Shown in pieces: positions 27,166-36,735 of a stretch of 60,952 bases of DNA; within the stretch, counting starts at the first letter, position 1; each line of letters starts with the position of its first letter. The stretch spans positions 1-60,952 of the forward strand of contig CAJMOB010000021.1 in assembly GCA_905214925.1 (NCBI GenBank), read 5' to 3'. Made by a program: the position numbers and the translations under genes. The notes below the pieces were generated by a model. That model was not told the DNA's origin and did no database searches. It saw only the letters and a program-made list of their open reading frames with translations. This DNA is from Scybalomonas sp905214925 (GTDB taxonomy: Bacteria > Bacillota > Clostridia > Lachnospirales > Lachnospiraceae).

Positions 27166-29160
27166 TTACGTCCGTTTTAATAATCCATTTGCGACGACAA
27201 ATTCCACATTTAAAGTCCTTGTATCTTCTAGCTTATCAAAATAAACACAAATTCTTTCTTTGTCCACATAAGTAATTTTTCCTTTACCATATTTTGCATG
27301 GCACACAGCCTGTCCAACAGCCAAATCGTCTTTATCAAACAGCAGCTCCCCTAAAAACCGAGAACGTGGAAGTTTTTTGCTAAAATAATCTTCTACAGAA
27401 AAGATATGCAGATATTTTTTTGCTCTTGTCATTGCCACATAAAACATTCGTCTCTCTTCTTCTAAGTCCGCTTCTTTTACTGCCTTTTTATGAGGTGTCA
27501 CTTCCTCATTGGCATCCAGTAAAAAAACTGTCTCAAATTCTAATCCCTTAGAGCTATGCATTGTCATCATCATAACAGCATCGGTATTTTTTTGTCCTTG
27601 TTTTACCTGATCTTTCATATGTTCTGAGTATTCTCGAATATGACGAAACCAATCTTCTACTGTTTTAAATTCTTTTGATCCCGTTTGAATCTCATCTAAC
27701 ACTTCTAATAAATCATCATAATTCATCTTCCGAAATTCCGCATATTCTTTTAAATACTTTTCATATCCAATTCCTTTTCGAATATAGTTAATTCCCGCAT
27801 AGGGAGTCATTTTAGAAATCATTAAAAGATCGGATTCTAATTGCTCAATTCTTTCTACTAACCATTTTTTATCTGATAACTGTATTTTTAATTCAGAAAA
27901 AGAAATGGTAGGATTTTGTAAACATTCCCGACTTAAATATCTTTTCGGGCGATTCATAATTTGTAAAAACTCTGCTCGTTCCCGATTTCCATGTGCCATT
28001 TTAAAATAGCTCATTAAGTTTTTCGCAATGAAATGCTCATAGATATTCGGAATCCCATCTCGAATTTTAAATGGAATTCCATATTCCATTAATTTTTCTA
28101 ACAATAATCTCGGTTGGGTATTGGTCCGAAAAATAACCGCCATTTCTGAATATAGCATCCCTTTTCGATTATACTCATGGATCTGATCGAGTATCACTTG
28201 ATTCTCTTCTCGCTGATTTTTCACTTCATGGATTTGAATTGGTAAAAATTCTCCTGCATTGGCTTTGATTTCTTTCTTAAACCGCTTTGTATTATTTTTA
28301 ATAACCCTTTTTGCCCCATCCACAATATCTTTACTACAACGATAGTTAATATTTAAAAGCGTTTTTTCACAAGATGGATAATCTCTTTCAAATCCTAACA
28401 TAATCTCTGGATTCGCTCCACGAAATCGATAAATAGACTGATCATCATCCCCTACAATAAATAAATTATCTTCGGGTTTTGCAAGCATTTTTACAATTTC
28501 ATATTGAACGCGATTAATATCTTGAAACTCATCTACAAGCAAATAGCGAAACCGATTTTGCCACTGTTTTAAAATATCTTCTCTTGCTTTAAAAAGCTCA
28601 TACGTAAACACAAGCATATCATCAAAATCGATTTTGCCATGTTCTCGTAAATATTTCTCATATTCATTGTAAATTGTTCGAAAAATATCATCGGAACAAG
28701 TGTTGCTATAATAATGCTCCAACGATATCATTTCTCCTTTTACAAGGCTAATTTCACTAATTAAACTTGTGAAAAATTCCGCCTCATCATCCATCTCAAT
28801 TTGTTGTTTTGCCACAATTTCTTTTAAGTACTGTTTTTTCTCTTCTTCTCCTAGCACATTGGCGCTCGTATATCCATACGCATATTTTAAAATCATAAAA
28901 AAAATGGAATGAAACGTTCCAAAAACAACTGGCAGGTTTTCACCTGCCAGCTTTTGAAATCGCTCTTTCATTTCCAAGGCAGCTGCCTTTGTAAATGTAA
29001 TGACTAAAATCTTTGATGGATGAACGCCATATTGTTCAATGAGATATTGGATACGATGAGTCAAAACCATTGTTTTTCCAGATCCTGGTCCTGCTAATAC
29101 CATCATAGGTCCCTCTTTATGAGTAACCGCTTTTTTTTGTCCCTCATTGAAGTCTACCAT
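27166..29160 (-). CDS. UvrD/PcrA-like superfamily 1 ATP-dependent DNA helicase
   Basis: 3'-5' DNA helicase, 664 aa (PcrA is about 740). Walker A GPGSGKT (25-31), ITFTKAAALEMKERF (motif Ia), LVDEFQDIN (motif II), GDDDQSIYRFRGANP (motif III), NYRC (IV), TMHSSKGLEFETVFL (motif V) and EEERRMFYVAMTRAKKYL (motif VI) are all visible. The C-terminal 40 residues form a small domain (GQAVCHAKYGKGKITYVDKERICVYF) like the PcrA tail. Its ATG directly follows the gltX stop codon (TAA-ATG), so it is translationally coupled. It could be an accessory relative rather than the main PcrA, because of its length and context. Confidence 0.92.
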   Translation of the reverse strand: MVDFNEGQKKAVTHKEGPMMVLAGPGSGKTMVLTHRIQYLIEQYGVHPSKILVITFTKAAALEMKERFQKLAGENLPVVFGTFHSIFFMILKYAYGYTSANVLGEEEKKQYLKEIVAKQQIEMDDEAEFFTSLISEISLVKGEMISLEHYYSNTCSDDIFRTIYNEYEKYLREHGKIDFDDMLVFTYELFKAREDILKQWQNRFRYLLVDEFQDINRVQYEIVKMLAKPEDNLFIVGDDDQSIYRFRGANPEIMLGFERDYPSCEKTLLNINYRCSKDIVDGAKRVIKNNTKRFKKEIKANAGEFLPIQIHEVKNQREENQVILDQIHEYNRKGMLYSEMAVIFRTNTQPRLLLEKLMEYGIPFKIRDGIPNIYEHFIAKNLMSYFKMAHGNRERAEFLQIMNRPKRYLSRECLQNPTISFSELKIQLSDKKWLVERIEQLESDLLMISKMTPYAGINYIRKGIGYEKYLKEYAEFRKMNYDDLLEVLDEIQTGSKEFKTVEDWFRHIREYSEHMKDQVKQGQKNTDAVMMMTMHSSKGLEFETVFLLDANEEVTPHKKAVKEADLEEERRMFYVAMTRAKKYLHIFSVEDYFSKKLPRSRFLGELLFDKDDLAVGQAVCHAKYGKGKITYVDKERICVYFDKLEDTRTLNVEFVVANGLLKRT

Positions 29161-30621
29161 TTAGATTTCTGCCTCCAATTTTGCAATCGCTTGTTTCACA
29201 CGAGCGATGGATTCTTCTTTCCCAAGGATTTCCATTAATTCAGTTGCCCCACCTGGTGTGGATTGTTTTCCAGATACAGCAGTACGAACTGGCCACATCA
29301 CATAGCCATTTTTTACCTCTTTTTCTTTTACAAACGTTACAAGCATTTCATATAAGGCATCGTTGCTATAATCTTCTTGTGCTTCTAATACTGGCACAAT
29401 TTCTTTTAAAACTTCTAAAGAAGTTTCTGCATTTGTTTTCATCTTTTTATGTGTGTACATAGCAATATCATACTCTGGCACTGCTTCGATAAAATCAATA
29501 TGTTCTTTAATTTCTGTGAATTTTTCAATTCTTGTTTTTACAAGAGCTGCGATTTTATGGAAATCTACCTCTTTTGTAATCACTTCCTTCATATATGGAA
29601 GTGCCATAGTAAAGAATTTATCATCGTCCATCGCTTTGATATATTCTCCATTCATCCAAGCTAATTTCACCATATCAAAAACAGATGGTGTTTTTGACAT
29701 TCTATGATAATCAAATTCTTTTACAAGATCTTCTAAAGAGAAAATTTCACGATCTCCTTCTGGACTCCATCCAAGAAGAGCTACAAAGTTCACAATTGCC
29801 TCTGTTAAAAAACCTTGCTCAATTAAATCTTCATAAGAAGAATGTCCGCTTCTCTTACTTAATTTTTGATGTTGTTCATTTGTAATCAATGGACAATGCA
29901 CATACACTGGCACATCCCAACCGAATGCTTCATATAAACGATTGTACTTTGGAGAAGAAGAAAGATATTCGTTTCCACGAACAACATGTGTAATTCCCAT
30001 TAAGTGATCGTCTACTACGTTTGCAAAATTATAAGTTGGATATCCATCTGATTTAATTAAAATCATGTCATCTAACTCGGAGTTTTGTACTGTAATATCT
30101 CCATAGATTTCATCATGGAATGTTGTTGTTCCTTCGGTTGGATTATTCTGACGAATTACAAAAGGAATTCCTGCATCTAATTTTTCTTGTACTTCTTCTT
30201 TTGTTAATTGTAAGCAATGTTTGTCATATTTTGCAATTTCTTTTCCTTCTACAACTTCTGACTTTAAAGATGCAAGGCGTTCTGCATCACAAAAGCAATA
30301 ATAAGCTTCCCCTTTTTCTACTAACTGTTTTGCATATTCCATATAGATTCCAGAAGCCATTCTCTCACTTTGTACATAAGGACCACAGCCTCCATCTTTA
30401 TCTGGCCCTTCATCATGAATTAAACCAGTTTTTTCAAGGGTTCTATAGATAATATCAACGGCACCTTCTACGTAGCGCTCTTGATCAGTATCTTCAATAC
30501 GAAGTAAAAAATCTCCTCCTTCGTGTTTTGCAATTAAATATGCATATAATGCAGTTCTTAAATTACCAACGTGCATACGTCCTGTTGGACTTGGTGCAAA
30601 TCTTGTTCTAATTTTAGACAT
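29161..30621 (-). CDS. gltX: Glutamyl-tRNA synthetase
   Basis: Charges tRNA-Glu (and in many Firmicutes also tRNA-Gln). 486 aa from ATG 30621, preceded by TAGGAGGAAAAACA; the longer frame upstream lacks a site. Class I motifs: FAPSPTGRMHVGNLRTAL (HIGH equivalent) and QKLSKRSG (KMSKS equivalent); catalytic part FCFCDAERL, GYPTYNFANVVDDHLMGITHVVRG; alpha-helical anticodon-binding C-terminus. No T-box is seen upstream. It abuts the helicase gene with no spacer. The 124 bp before the ABC permease gene have no clear terminator. Confidence 0.97.
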   Translation of the reverse strand: MSKIRTRFAPSPTGRMHVGNLRTALYAYLIAKHEGGDFLLRIEDTDQERYVEGAVDIIYRTLEKTGLIHDEGPDKDGGCGPYVQSERMASGIYMEYAKQLVEKGEAYYCFCDAERLASLKSEVVEGKEIAKYDKHCLQLTKEEVQEKLDAGIPFVIRQNNPTEGTTTFHDEIYGDITVQNSELDDMILIKSDGYPTYNFANVVDDHLMGITHVVRGNEYLSSSPKYNRLYEAFGWDVPVYVHCPLITNEQHQKLSKRSGHSSYEDLIEQGFLTEAIVNFVALLGWSPEGDREIFSLEDLVKEFDYHRMSKTPSVFDMVKLAWMNGEYIKAMDDDKFFTMALPYMKEVITKEVDFHKIAALVKTRIEKFTEIKEHIDFIEAVPEYDIAMYTHKKMKTNAETSLEVLKEIVPVLEAQEDYSNDALYEMLVTFVKEKEVKNGYVMWPVRTAVSGKQSTPGGATELMEILGKEESIARVKQAIAKLEAEI

Positions 30622-30745
30622 TGTTTTTCCTCCTATATCTCTCCAAATAGAATTACTTTCCATTTGGCTATCATCATTCAAAAAATACTCTGTCTTTCAT
30701 TATCGCAAGTATTTATTCGTTCGTCAAGTCTTTCTTCCTCTTTTC

Positions 30746-32098
30746 CTACTCCCCTCTTATGGCTTCCAAAGCGGATATTTTCACTGCACGATTTGCTGGA
30801 TAATACCCAGAAATAAGTCCGATAAAGGTTGAAAATACAAGAGCCAATGCCACAAGCCAAAGAGGAATAATCGATGTTTGACCTCCACTTGTTACGCCTT
30901 CCGTTATCATCTCTCCGACTCCACCAAGACTGAAACCGAACTTATTAATTATAAAAGAAAGTCCATAGCTTAATAAAATACCTATCACTCCACCAAAAAA
31001 ACCAATTGTTCCTGCCTCTAATAAAAAAATGGTCCGGATATCCCTGACATAACATCCAAGTGCTTTCATTACACCAATTTCTCTCGTTCTCTCATAAATG
31101 GACATAATCATTGTATTCGTAATTCCAATGGCTGCTACAAATAAAGAAATGGCTCCTAGACCGCCTAAGACTGCCTGTTGCTGTTTTGCCTGTTGTTCCA
31201 TCGGTTTTCGAATACTTTCCATAGAACTTGTATCAAATCCATCTTCTTTAATGACTTTTTCCACTTCTTCTATATACTTAATATCTTCTACTTTGACATA
31301 TGCCATCTGATATCCTTTATCCGCCTCCTTTTTTCCATTATCAAACCTTCTATATTCCTCCTTTAATTTCTTCAACACATTAATATCCATAAACACGCCT
31401 TGTGCCGTTCGATAATCTTTTGAATTATCTTTTTTTAGCCGCCCACAGACAAGTATTTTCTTTTTTAACTTTTTCGTTTCCTCTTGATTGCTTGTTAATG
31501 TCAATGTAATTTTATCTTTCATCACATTAACAAAAGGCTTTTTGGGATTTCCATTTTGATCCACGTCCCCTTCCATGATATAACGATTTTGTGGACTTGC
31601 ATGAATATCCTCAAACGCATATCCCCACTGTTCTCCAACAACAATGGGTATCACATCTTTTCCTGCTCCTGTCTTTGAAAAAAATTGACCTTCTTCTATT
31701 TGGTATCCCAATTCTTCTAAAGCATCTGGGTAAACACCAACGATATCTGGTGCCATTTGATAACGATCTTTATTTCCTACACTTATTAGTAAATTCAAAT
31801 CCCCACTTTCATAAATGGGGGTTGCCGTTACAACCCCTTTTAATCCTTTCCATTTTTCAATTGTCGCATCATTTAATATGTTTTTTGTTCCTGAATTATA
31901 ATTATATACTTGAATTAGCTTTAAATCTCCCATTTCCGAAAGTGCTTGTTCTTGACTTTCCTTCATGCCAATTCCTAATGAAATCATAACAACAATTGCA
32001 CAAGTGCCGACAACGACACCGACGACTGTTAAAAGTGTCCTTACTTTTCTCCTTGTTAAATTTCGAAAACAAAGGTCGATTAAATCCATCAGTTTCAT
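30746..32098 (-). CDS. MacB/FtsX-type ABC transporter permease
   Basis: 450 aa. N-terminal helix after CFRNLTRRKVRTLLTVVGVVVGTCAIVVM, a large extracytoplasmic MacB_PCD-like domain (about 45-300), then three C-terminal helices (GGLGAISLFVAAIGITNTMIMSIYERTREIGVMKALG; IRTIFLLEAGTIGFFGGVIGILLSYGL; IIPLWLVALALVFSTFIGLISGYYPANRA), the standard FtsX layout. It ends in ISALEAIRGE, typical for MacB/LolC family. AAGGAGG precedes the ATG. Its ATPase and secreted partner are the next two genes upstream. Such systems use ATP to move or pull extracytoplasmic proteins rather than import solutes; substrate unknown. Confidence 0.92.
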   Translation of the reverse strand: MKLMDLIDLCFRNLTRRKVRTLLTVVGVVVGTCAIVVMISLGIGMKESQEQALSEMGDLKLIQVYNYNSGTKNILNDATIEKWKGLKGVVTATPIYESGDLNLLISVGNKDRYQMAPDIVGVYPDALEELGYQIEEGQFFSKTGAGKDVIPIVVGEQWGYAFEDIHASPQNRYIMEGDVDQNGNPKKPFVNVMKDKITLTLTSNQEETKKLKKKILVCGRLKKDNSKDYRTAQGVFMDINVLKKLKEEYRRFDNGKKEADKGYQMAYVKVEDIKYIEEVEKVIKEDGFDTSSMESIRKPMEQQAKQQQAVLGGLGAISLFVAAIGITNTMIMSIYERTREIGVMKALGCYVRDIRTIFLLEAGTIGFFGGVIGILLSYGLSFIINKFGFSLGGVGEMITEGVTSGGQTSIIPLWLVALALVFSTFIGLISGYYPANRAVKISALEAIRGE

Positions 32099-32109
32099 AT
32101 TCGACCTCC

Positions 32110-34308
32110 TTATTCCTCTTCAAATTGTTCTAGTTCTTCTAACATTTGTCGTTGTTTTTTCTTGCGAATTGTTCGAATGATAACTATTATAACAATGAGC
32201 AAACAAAAGGCTCCTATTCCAATCCCTACTTTTATCTTTACATTTTTGCTCATTCCATGTTCTTGGTCCATCATATCTTGATCCAGATCCATATCAAAAT
32301 CTCCACCCATATTTAGATCCACTTCCATTTCTTGTGCTTCTAACTCATAAGGCAATTTTACTTTCTTCACTTCTAAATTATCATCTTCATAGGTAATAAC
32401 AACCGTCCCTTTTAATTTCTTCGCCTCATTAGCTGTCACATAAAAATCAATGCTTCCACTGTTTCCAGAGTCGACATTTCCGATGTTTTGTACTTTTTCT
32501 GTTGCTGTTAAATCTCCTTTTAATTCCGCAGACAAATTATAAAGGCTACTTTTTCCCTTATTAATATATTGTACAGAAAGCGTATTCTCTTCTCCAACAT
32601 ATACAATTTCTGGAAGTTCTCCCATCGTAAACTTCATACGATCTGGCTGATAAATAGGAATAGCAATGGTTTCAGAACTTGTCACAGAATTTCTTTGTTT
32701 TTTATCGACATATTCATATTTAAAATTAACGGTTACATTGGTAGAAGCCGATTTAGCACTTGGCAACGCTTGCATCTCAATTTTTTGCTCTGCTTGTCCC
32801 TGTGCAGACAAATTATCAAAGAAAAACGTATTCGAAGAGGAGGTAATAGCAAGCCCTTCTGCAACTTCTAATGACATGGTTAAGTTTTCGATGTTTAATT
32901 CTTTACTTGTGTTTTGTAACACCATATCTAAAGTGAATTTCTTTCCTGCAGGCACTTTTCCACCATACTCATAATGAGAAATCATAACAGAAGGTGTTCG
33001 TTTTGCAATTTCTTCTTTCTCTTTTTTCTTCTTTTTCTTCACTTTCTTAATGGCTTTTACAGGAATCTTCATTACTTCTGTTGTTGTTTTTGATTCTCTT
33101 TTTTTGTCATTTTGATAGTCATAAGAAATTTCAAATGTCACTGTTTGAAATCCTGTAGCTGTACTTTTTTCTGTTAAAAATTGAAGCTCTACTTCTTTTT
33201 CTTGCCCTTTTTTTAACTTATCAATTAAAATCTTATTCGATGCTTCTTTTGATACTAAATTATCAGAACTGCTGACTAAAATAGCAATGTTTTGTACATC
33301 AAAAAATTTACTCATATTTTTTAAAGTACTTTTCACTGTCACACTTTCTCCTGCAGTCACTTCTTCTCCATAGTCATAACGATCGATGACAATATAAGGA
33401 ACTGCTCTCATATCATCTGGTTTTTCTTCTTTTTTCTTCTCTTCTTTTTTATTTTTTACAACCGGAATTTTAATTTTAACGCTATTTTTTTGATCATTTT
33501 TAAATTCGCCATTTTGACGATAGCTATATGTATAATTTAATGTAATTGTTTCAAAGTCATTGTTCAATTCTTTCTTTGCTTTTAATACAAGTTCTGTTGT
33601 ATTTGCTTCATCCGCCTTAAAATTTGGAAGCTCCATAGAATCCAAAATGCTTGTTGTCTCAAGCCCTTCGGACACCGTTCCATAATCCAATTCTACATTT
33701 TTAAATACAATATCTTTAATATTGCTAGAAGCATCAAATTGTAATGTAAACGTATCTCCCCCTTTAATGGTTGCTGGAAACTTAATATTGCTCACTTCAA
33801 TTTTAGGAACTGTACCTGAATAATCACTGTAGTTATATTCCACACAGTTTGGCACTGCTACTTTTAATTCTTTTTTCTTTGCTCCTTCCATTCCATAAGA
33901 AAAATCAAAAATTAATTTATTACCAGAACCACTGTATTCTAAGTTTGTAAATTTCACTTGAAAAATGACGCCATCCCCAGTGGATTTAATTCCATTATAA
34001 AGCTCCCCATATTTTGAACTTTGTGCCTCAAAACTATCCTCTCTCTTTTTTGCTACGATTGGATTTGTTAAGGCGTCTAACTCCTTCTTACTTATATTTT
34101 TATCAGTAATCGTTACATAAACATCTACAAGGCTGCCTTTTTGTGGTGAAATCGCCTTTTCTGTCCCTGTTTCATACACTCTTGTGGCCGTTGCTTTTGG
34201 ATCGACTTCGATTCCTTCTGCTCGCACAGAATAAATTGGCAAAAATCCCACAAATAAGGCAAATACTAACAGCCATACCATCCACTTTTTTCTCTCTTTT
34301 CTATTCAT
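32110..34308 (-). CDS. Secreted Ig-like repeat protein with C-terminal membrane anchor, partner of the ABC pair
   Basis: 732 aa. Signal sequence (residues about 10-30, WMVWLLVFALFVGFLPIYSVRAEG), at least three or four CARDB/NEW3-like beta-sandwich repeats, and a C-terminal membrane helix (IGIGAFCLLIVIIVIIRTI) with a basic-acidic cytoplasmic tail. Repeats 2 and 3 start alike (VIDRYDYGEEVTAGESVTV; MISHYEYGGKVPAGKKFTL) and are separated by lysine-rich linkers (KNKKEEKKKEEK; KKVKKKKKKEKEE). It lies between the ATPase and permease genes with gaps of 11-15 bp, so all three must work together. It may be the extracytoplasmic adaptor of the complex, like MacA but with unrelated fold. Confidence 0.85.
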   Translation of the reverse strand: MNRKERKKWMVWLLVFALFVGFLPIYSVRAEGIEVDPKATATRVYETGTEKAISPQKGSLVDVYVTITDKNISKKELDALTNPIVAKKREDSFEAQSSKYGELYNGIKSTGDGVIFQVKFTNLEYSGSGNKLIFDFSYGMEGAKKKELKVAVPNCVEYNYSDYSGTVPKIEVSNIKFPATIKGGDTFTLQFDASSNIKDIVFKNVELDYGTVSEGLETTSILDSMELPNFKADEANTTELVLKAKKELNNDFETITLNYTYSYRQNGEFKNDQKNSVKIKIPVVKNKKEEKKKEEKPDDMRAVPYIVIDRYDYGEEVTAGESVTVKSTLKNMSKFFDVQNIAILVSSSDNLVSKEASNKILIDKLKKGQEKEVELQFLTEKSTATGFQTVTFEISYDYQNDKKRESKTTTEVMKIPVKAIKKVKKKKKKEKEEIAKRTPSVMISHYEYGGKVPAGKKFTLDMVLQNTSKELNIENLTMSLEVAEGLAITSSSNTFFFDNLSAQGQAEQKIEMQALPSAKSASTNVTVNFKYEYVDKKQRNSVTSSETIAIPIYQPDRMKFTMGELPEIVYVGEENTLSVQYINKGKSSLYNLSAELKGDLTATEKVQNIGNVDSGNSGSIDFYVTANEAKKLKGTVVITYEDDNLEVKKVKLPYELEAQEMEVDLNMGGDFDMDLDQDMMDQEHGMSKNVKIKVGIGIGAFCLLIVIIVIIRTIRKKKQRQMLEELEQFEEE

Positions 34309-34323
34309 ATCCTTCCTCTTCCT

Positions 34324-35037
34324 TTACATAGATTCTTTCAATACACTCTCATTCATAACATCACTTACAATATTTCCATCAATTAAAGTCACAATTCGAT
34401 CCGCATAGTGAGCCAATTCATCATCATGGCTCACTAAAATCAAAGACTCTTTATTTTTACGACAAATTTTTACCATCATCTCCATAATCTCAATGGTTGT
34501 CTTTGTATCGAGATTCCCTGTCGGTTCATCAGCAAATACAATTTTTGGTCTCGCTACAAACGCTCTTGCGATTCCAACTCTTTGTTGTTGTCCACCAGAC
34601 ATTTGATTGGGTCTATGTTCTTCTCTTCCTTTTAATCCCACTTGCCATAACATTTTATAAGATAACTTTGTTCGAATTCTTTTGGGAACTCCTTTAAACA
34701 TCAATGGCATTGCCACATTTTCTGAAGCCGTTAATGTTTGCAATAAATTATACGACTGAAAAATAAATCCAATATTTTTTTGCCGAAACTTGGCTAGTTC
34801 CTTTTCTTTTAGCCTGGATATGTTTACTCCATCGATTAAAACTTCGCCTTTTGTGGGCTTTTCAAGCCCCGCTAATTGATTTAACAGTGTGGACTTTCCA
34901 GAACCTGAAGTTCCAAAAATACAACAAATCTGTCCTTTTGGTATTGTTAAATTGATTTTATTTAATGCCACCACCCGCTCTGAACCAATTAGATAAACTT
35001 TTCTTAAATCTTTTACAACAATAGAACCGTCTCCCAT
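34324..35037 (-). CDS. MacB/LolD-type ABC transporter ATP-binding protein
   Basis: 237 aa ABC ATPase. Walker A GTSGSGKST (about 43-51), Q-loop FQSYNLLQ, signature MSGGQQQR, Walker B IVFADEPTGNLD, H-loop VSHDDELAHYAD. The DEPTGNLD form is typical of the MacB/LolD/FtsE group, matching the FtsX-type permease two genes downstream. The ATG is preceded by CAGGATGTGAATAT, a weak site. First gene of the three-gene set. Confidence 0.95.
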   Translation of the reverse strand: MGDGSIVVKDLRKVYLIGSERVVALNKINLTIPKGQICCIFGTSGSGKSTLLNQLAGLEKPTKGEVLIDGVNISRLKEKELAKFRQKNIGFIFQSYNLLQTLTASENVAMPLMFKGVPKRIRTKLSYKMLWQVGLKGREEHRPNQMSGGQQQRVGIARAFVARPKIVFADEPTGNLDTKTTIEIMEMMVKICRKNKESLILVSHDDELAHYADRIVTLIDGNIVSDVMNESVLKESM

Positions 35038-35144
35038 ATATTCACATCCTGTCCTTTTCTTTTTTATTTTTATTGTAATGAATTCCTATTGAAAAAGTAA
35101 GAACCACGACCTTACGAAATCTTACAAATTATTTGCAGGTTTCT

Positions 35145-35217
35145 CACATTTTTATGTAATGAGTTGAGCGTTCAAAGCAGAAGGTGGTTTGCCCCCCACG
35201 AGCAGTTCCTATCATAT
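35145..35217 (+). repeat. Dispersed intergenic repeat, fragment E
   Basis: Contains GGTTTCTCACA, GCGTTCAAAGCAGAAGG and the right-hand arm GTTCCTATCATAT followed by A-run, which matches the 3' arm of the hairpin in copies A, B and C. The left arm is not clear, so this is a degenerate or partial copy between the ATPase gene and the reductase genes. Confidence 0.45.
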
Positions 35218-35254
35218 AAAAAAGGTTAGAACATTTTTGTCCTAACCTTTTCTT
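35218..35254. terminator. Terminator downstream of reductase gene
   Basis: AAAGGTTAG (35221-35229) pairs with CTAACCTTTT (35242-35251); A-run and T-run flank both sides. Confidence 0.85.
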
Positions 35255-35280
35255 TCTATGCATCAAAATCCATAGAATAC

Positions 35281-35886
35281 TTACTCTTCAATTTTCATTG
35301 TTGCCATTTGTTCTTTTGTAATTTTATTTTGTCTTCCATATTTCTCCCAGTATTTTGTGGAAGCCTTTATAAAACTCTTTTTTGATAATGGCATGGTAAC
35401 TTTTAATATCTTTTGTTTCTCATGCTGTATTCCATAAACAAACTTTCTTATTTTCCGCTTTACCATAAAAGCAAATGGCGTTGTTAAGATTGCTTCCCCA
35501 GAACCAATACATAATGTCATACCATAAGAAAAGTGGTTCTTTTTGCAAAAAAGTTTCATTATTTTTATAGCAACTTCATTTTGCTCTGATTCTAAAAATC
35601 CACAATTAATTAAAACATGAAGGATCGGTTTTCTCTCTTTATGAAGTTGCTCTAACTGTTTTAAAAAATCCATGAAAGGTACAGGTAAACTATCAACATA
35701 TAAGGGAAAAACAAATACTAGATGATCATATTCTTGGATTTTTGAAAGAACGCTCTTATGGTCTTTTGCTGTTACCATATATTCTTCTACTTGTCCTTTC
35801 CAAAATTTTTTTAAAATCGCAATATATTTTTTGGAATTGGATTTTGGTGCTCGTGGACTTCCATTTACAATCAACAGTTTTCCCAT
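35281..35886 (-). CDS. Flavodoxin-fold NAD(P)H oxidoreductase, FMN reductase-like
   Basis: 201 aa. N-terminal LLIVNGSPRAPKSNSKKY is the FMN-phosphate loop of NADPH-dependent FMN reductase/flavodoxin-like proteins; DHLVFVFPLYVDSLPVPFMDFL is the typical second FMN contact (FPLYxxSLP). The C-terminal half (KNHFSYGMTLCIGSGEAI) is less conserved. No Fe-S cysteines. It overlaps the upstream flavodoxin gene by 16 nt, so the two are translationally coupled. Substrate unknown. Confidence 0.8.
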   Translation of the reverse strand: MGKLLIVNGSPRAPKSNSKKYIAILKKFWKGQVEEYMVTAKDHKSVLSKIQEYDHLVFVFPLYVDSLPVPFMDFLKQLEQLHKERKPILHVLINCGFLESEQNEVAIKIMKLFCKKNHFSYGMTLCIGSGEAILTTPFAFMVKRKIRKFVYGIQHEKQKILKVTMPLSKKSFIKASTKYWEKYGRQNKITKEQMATMKIEE

Positions 35887-36386
35887 GCCATTACCTTCCT
35901 TACGATTACTTCATTGAGTTCCTTTTCCATAACGAAATGGATCTTCCAACTTTTAAAAGACATATTTTTTGCATTTCGTTCTACTAGCTGCTCAAAAATT
36001 TTCTTCTCCTCTTCTAGCTCCGCTCCATAAGCGAGAATAACCGCATCTTTTTCTACAACATCCCTTTGAACATGATGAGTTTCCTTGTCATGTAAACGAA
36101 TAAATGCTTGTTGAATTGGAATTGCCCGCTCTAATAAAGTTTTCATGGTCACGTCATAAGAACCACAATATAAATGAGTCACATAAATTATCTTCTCACT
36201 TTTCGCAATCAGTGGGTAAACTTTTGTAGCATCATCGCGAATCACACACTTCCCTGGTGTCTTGACCCAGCATCCAAAACATCCCACACAATTCTTTATT
36301 TTTAACTTCGATAAATCAATATATTGATTCTCTTTTTTTCTGGGCAAAGATATAGGTAATGCAATATCACTTAGTAATAAATTCAT
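35871..36386 (-). CDS. Flavodoxin family protein with Cys motif, N-terminal FMN loop missing
   Basis: 171 aa. Contains CVGCFGCWVKTPGKCVIRDD, the C-x2-C-x2-C-x7-C motif of iron-sulfur flavoprotein-like and NADPH-dependent reductases, then EKIIYVTHLYCGSYDVTMKTLLERAIP, the usual second FMN contact. The expected start (M-K-I-L-x-I-N-G-S-P-R) is absent: the protein opens MNLLLSDIALPISLPRKK. A GSPR motif occurs instead at the start of the next gene, which overlaps by 16 nt. Either this is a natural split of functions or an N-terminally altered paralogue. Confidence 0.72.
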   Translation of the reverse strand: MNLLLSDIALPISLPRKKENQYIDLSKLKIKNCVGCFGCWVKTPGKCVIRDDATKVYPLIAKSEKIIYVTHLYCGSYDVTMKTLLERAIPIQQAFIRLHDKETHHVQRDVVEKDAVILAYGAELEEEKKIFEQLVERNAKNMSFKSWKIHFVMEKELNEVIVRKVMAWENC

Positions 36387-36633
36387 TGTCTTCCTCTCCT
36401 AAATCCTCTTTTCTATTGATACACTTCATAGAATTTCTCTATTGTATTATAAAAACAACTTATAATTTTTACTATCTCATAAATATATTGGTATTTTACC
36501 ATTACGTTTCCACTTTATCAATTCCCTAAAATGGACGTACTCTTTTATCTTTTCTCAATCACTGATTAAAAAATCAGCGTTTGTATTGTATTTCATAAAG
36601 GGATACTAACTTATAACTATTTCTTATACTTTC

Positions 36634-36662
36634 TTGACAAATAGTCTTTTTTTCCTAATAAT
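36634..36662 (+). promoter_or_regulatory. Promoter of queDE
   Basis: TTGACA (36634-36639) with a TAATAA/AATAAT -10 box at 36656-36662 (16-17 nt spacing), placed about 10 nt before the riboswitch. The remaining gap 36387-36633 is AT-rich with no other clear signal. Confidence 0.65.
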
Positions 36663-36671
36663 AGAAAAAGA

Positions 36672-36735
36672 AAAGACAGTTCATTAGTACCATCCTGTCT
36701 TTAAACAAAACTAGGACTTTTTACTTCGATGGTAC
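36672..36735 (+). promoter_or_regulatory. preQ1-I riboswitch upstream of queDE
   Basis: P1 stem AGACAG (36674-36679) / CTGTCT (36695-36700) encloses a loop TTCATTAGTACCATC; an A-rich tail TTTAAACAAAACTAGG follows, whose CTA (36711-36713) can pair with UAG (36685-36687) of the loop to make the pseudoknot. This is the pattern of the type I preQ1 aptamer. In addition, loop bases GTACCATC (36687-36694) are exactly complementary to GATGGTAC (36728-36735), which abuts the AAAGGAGG ribosome binding site, suggesting translational control of queD and queE. Confidence 0.85.

Noticed and set aside
31591..31989. 132-residue plus-strand open frame inside the ABC permease
   Set aside because: Antisense to a firmly assigned FtsX-type gene, no ribosome binding site, composition typical of a shadow frame.
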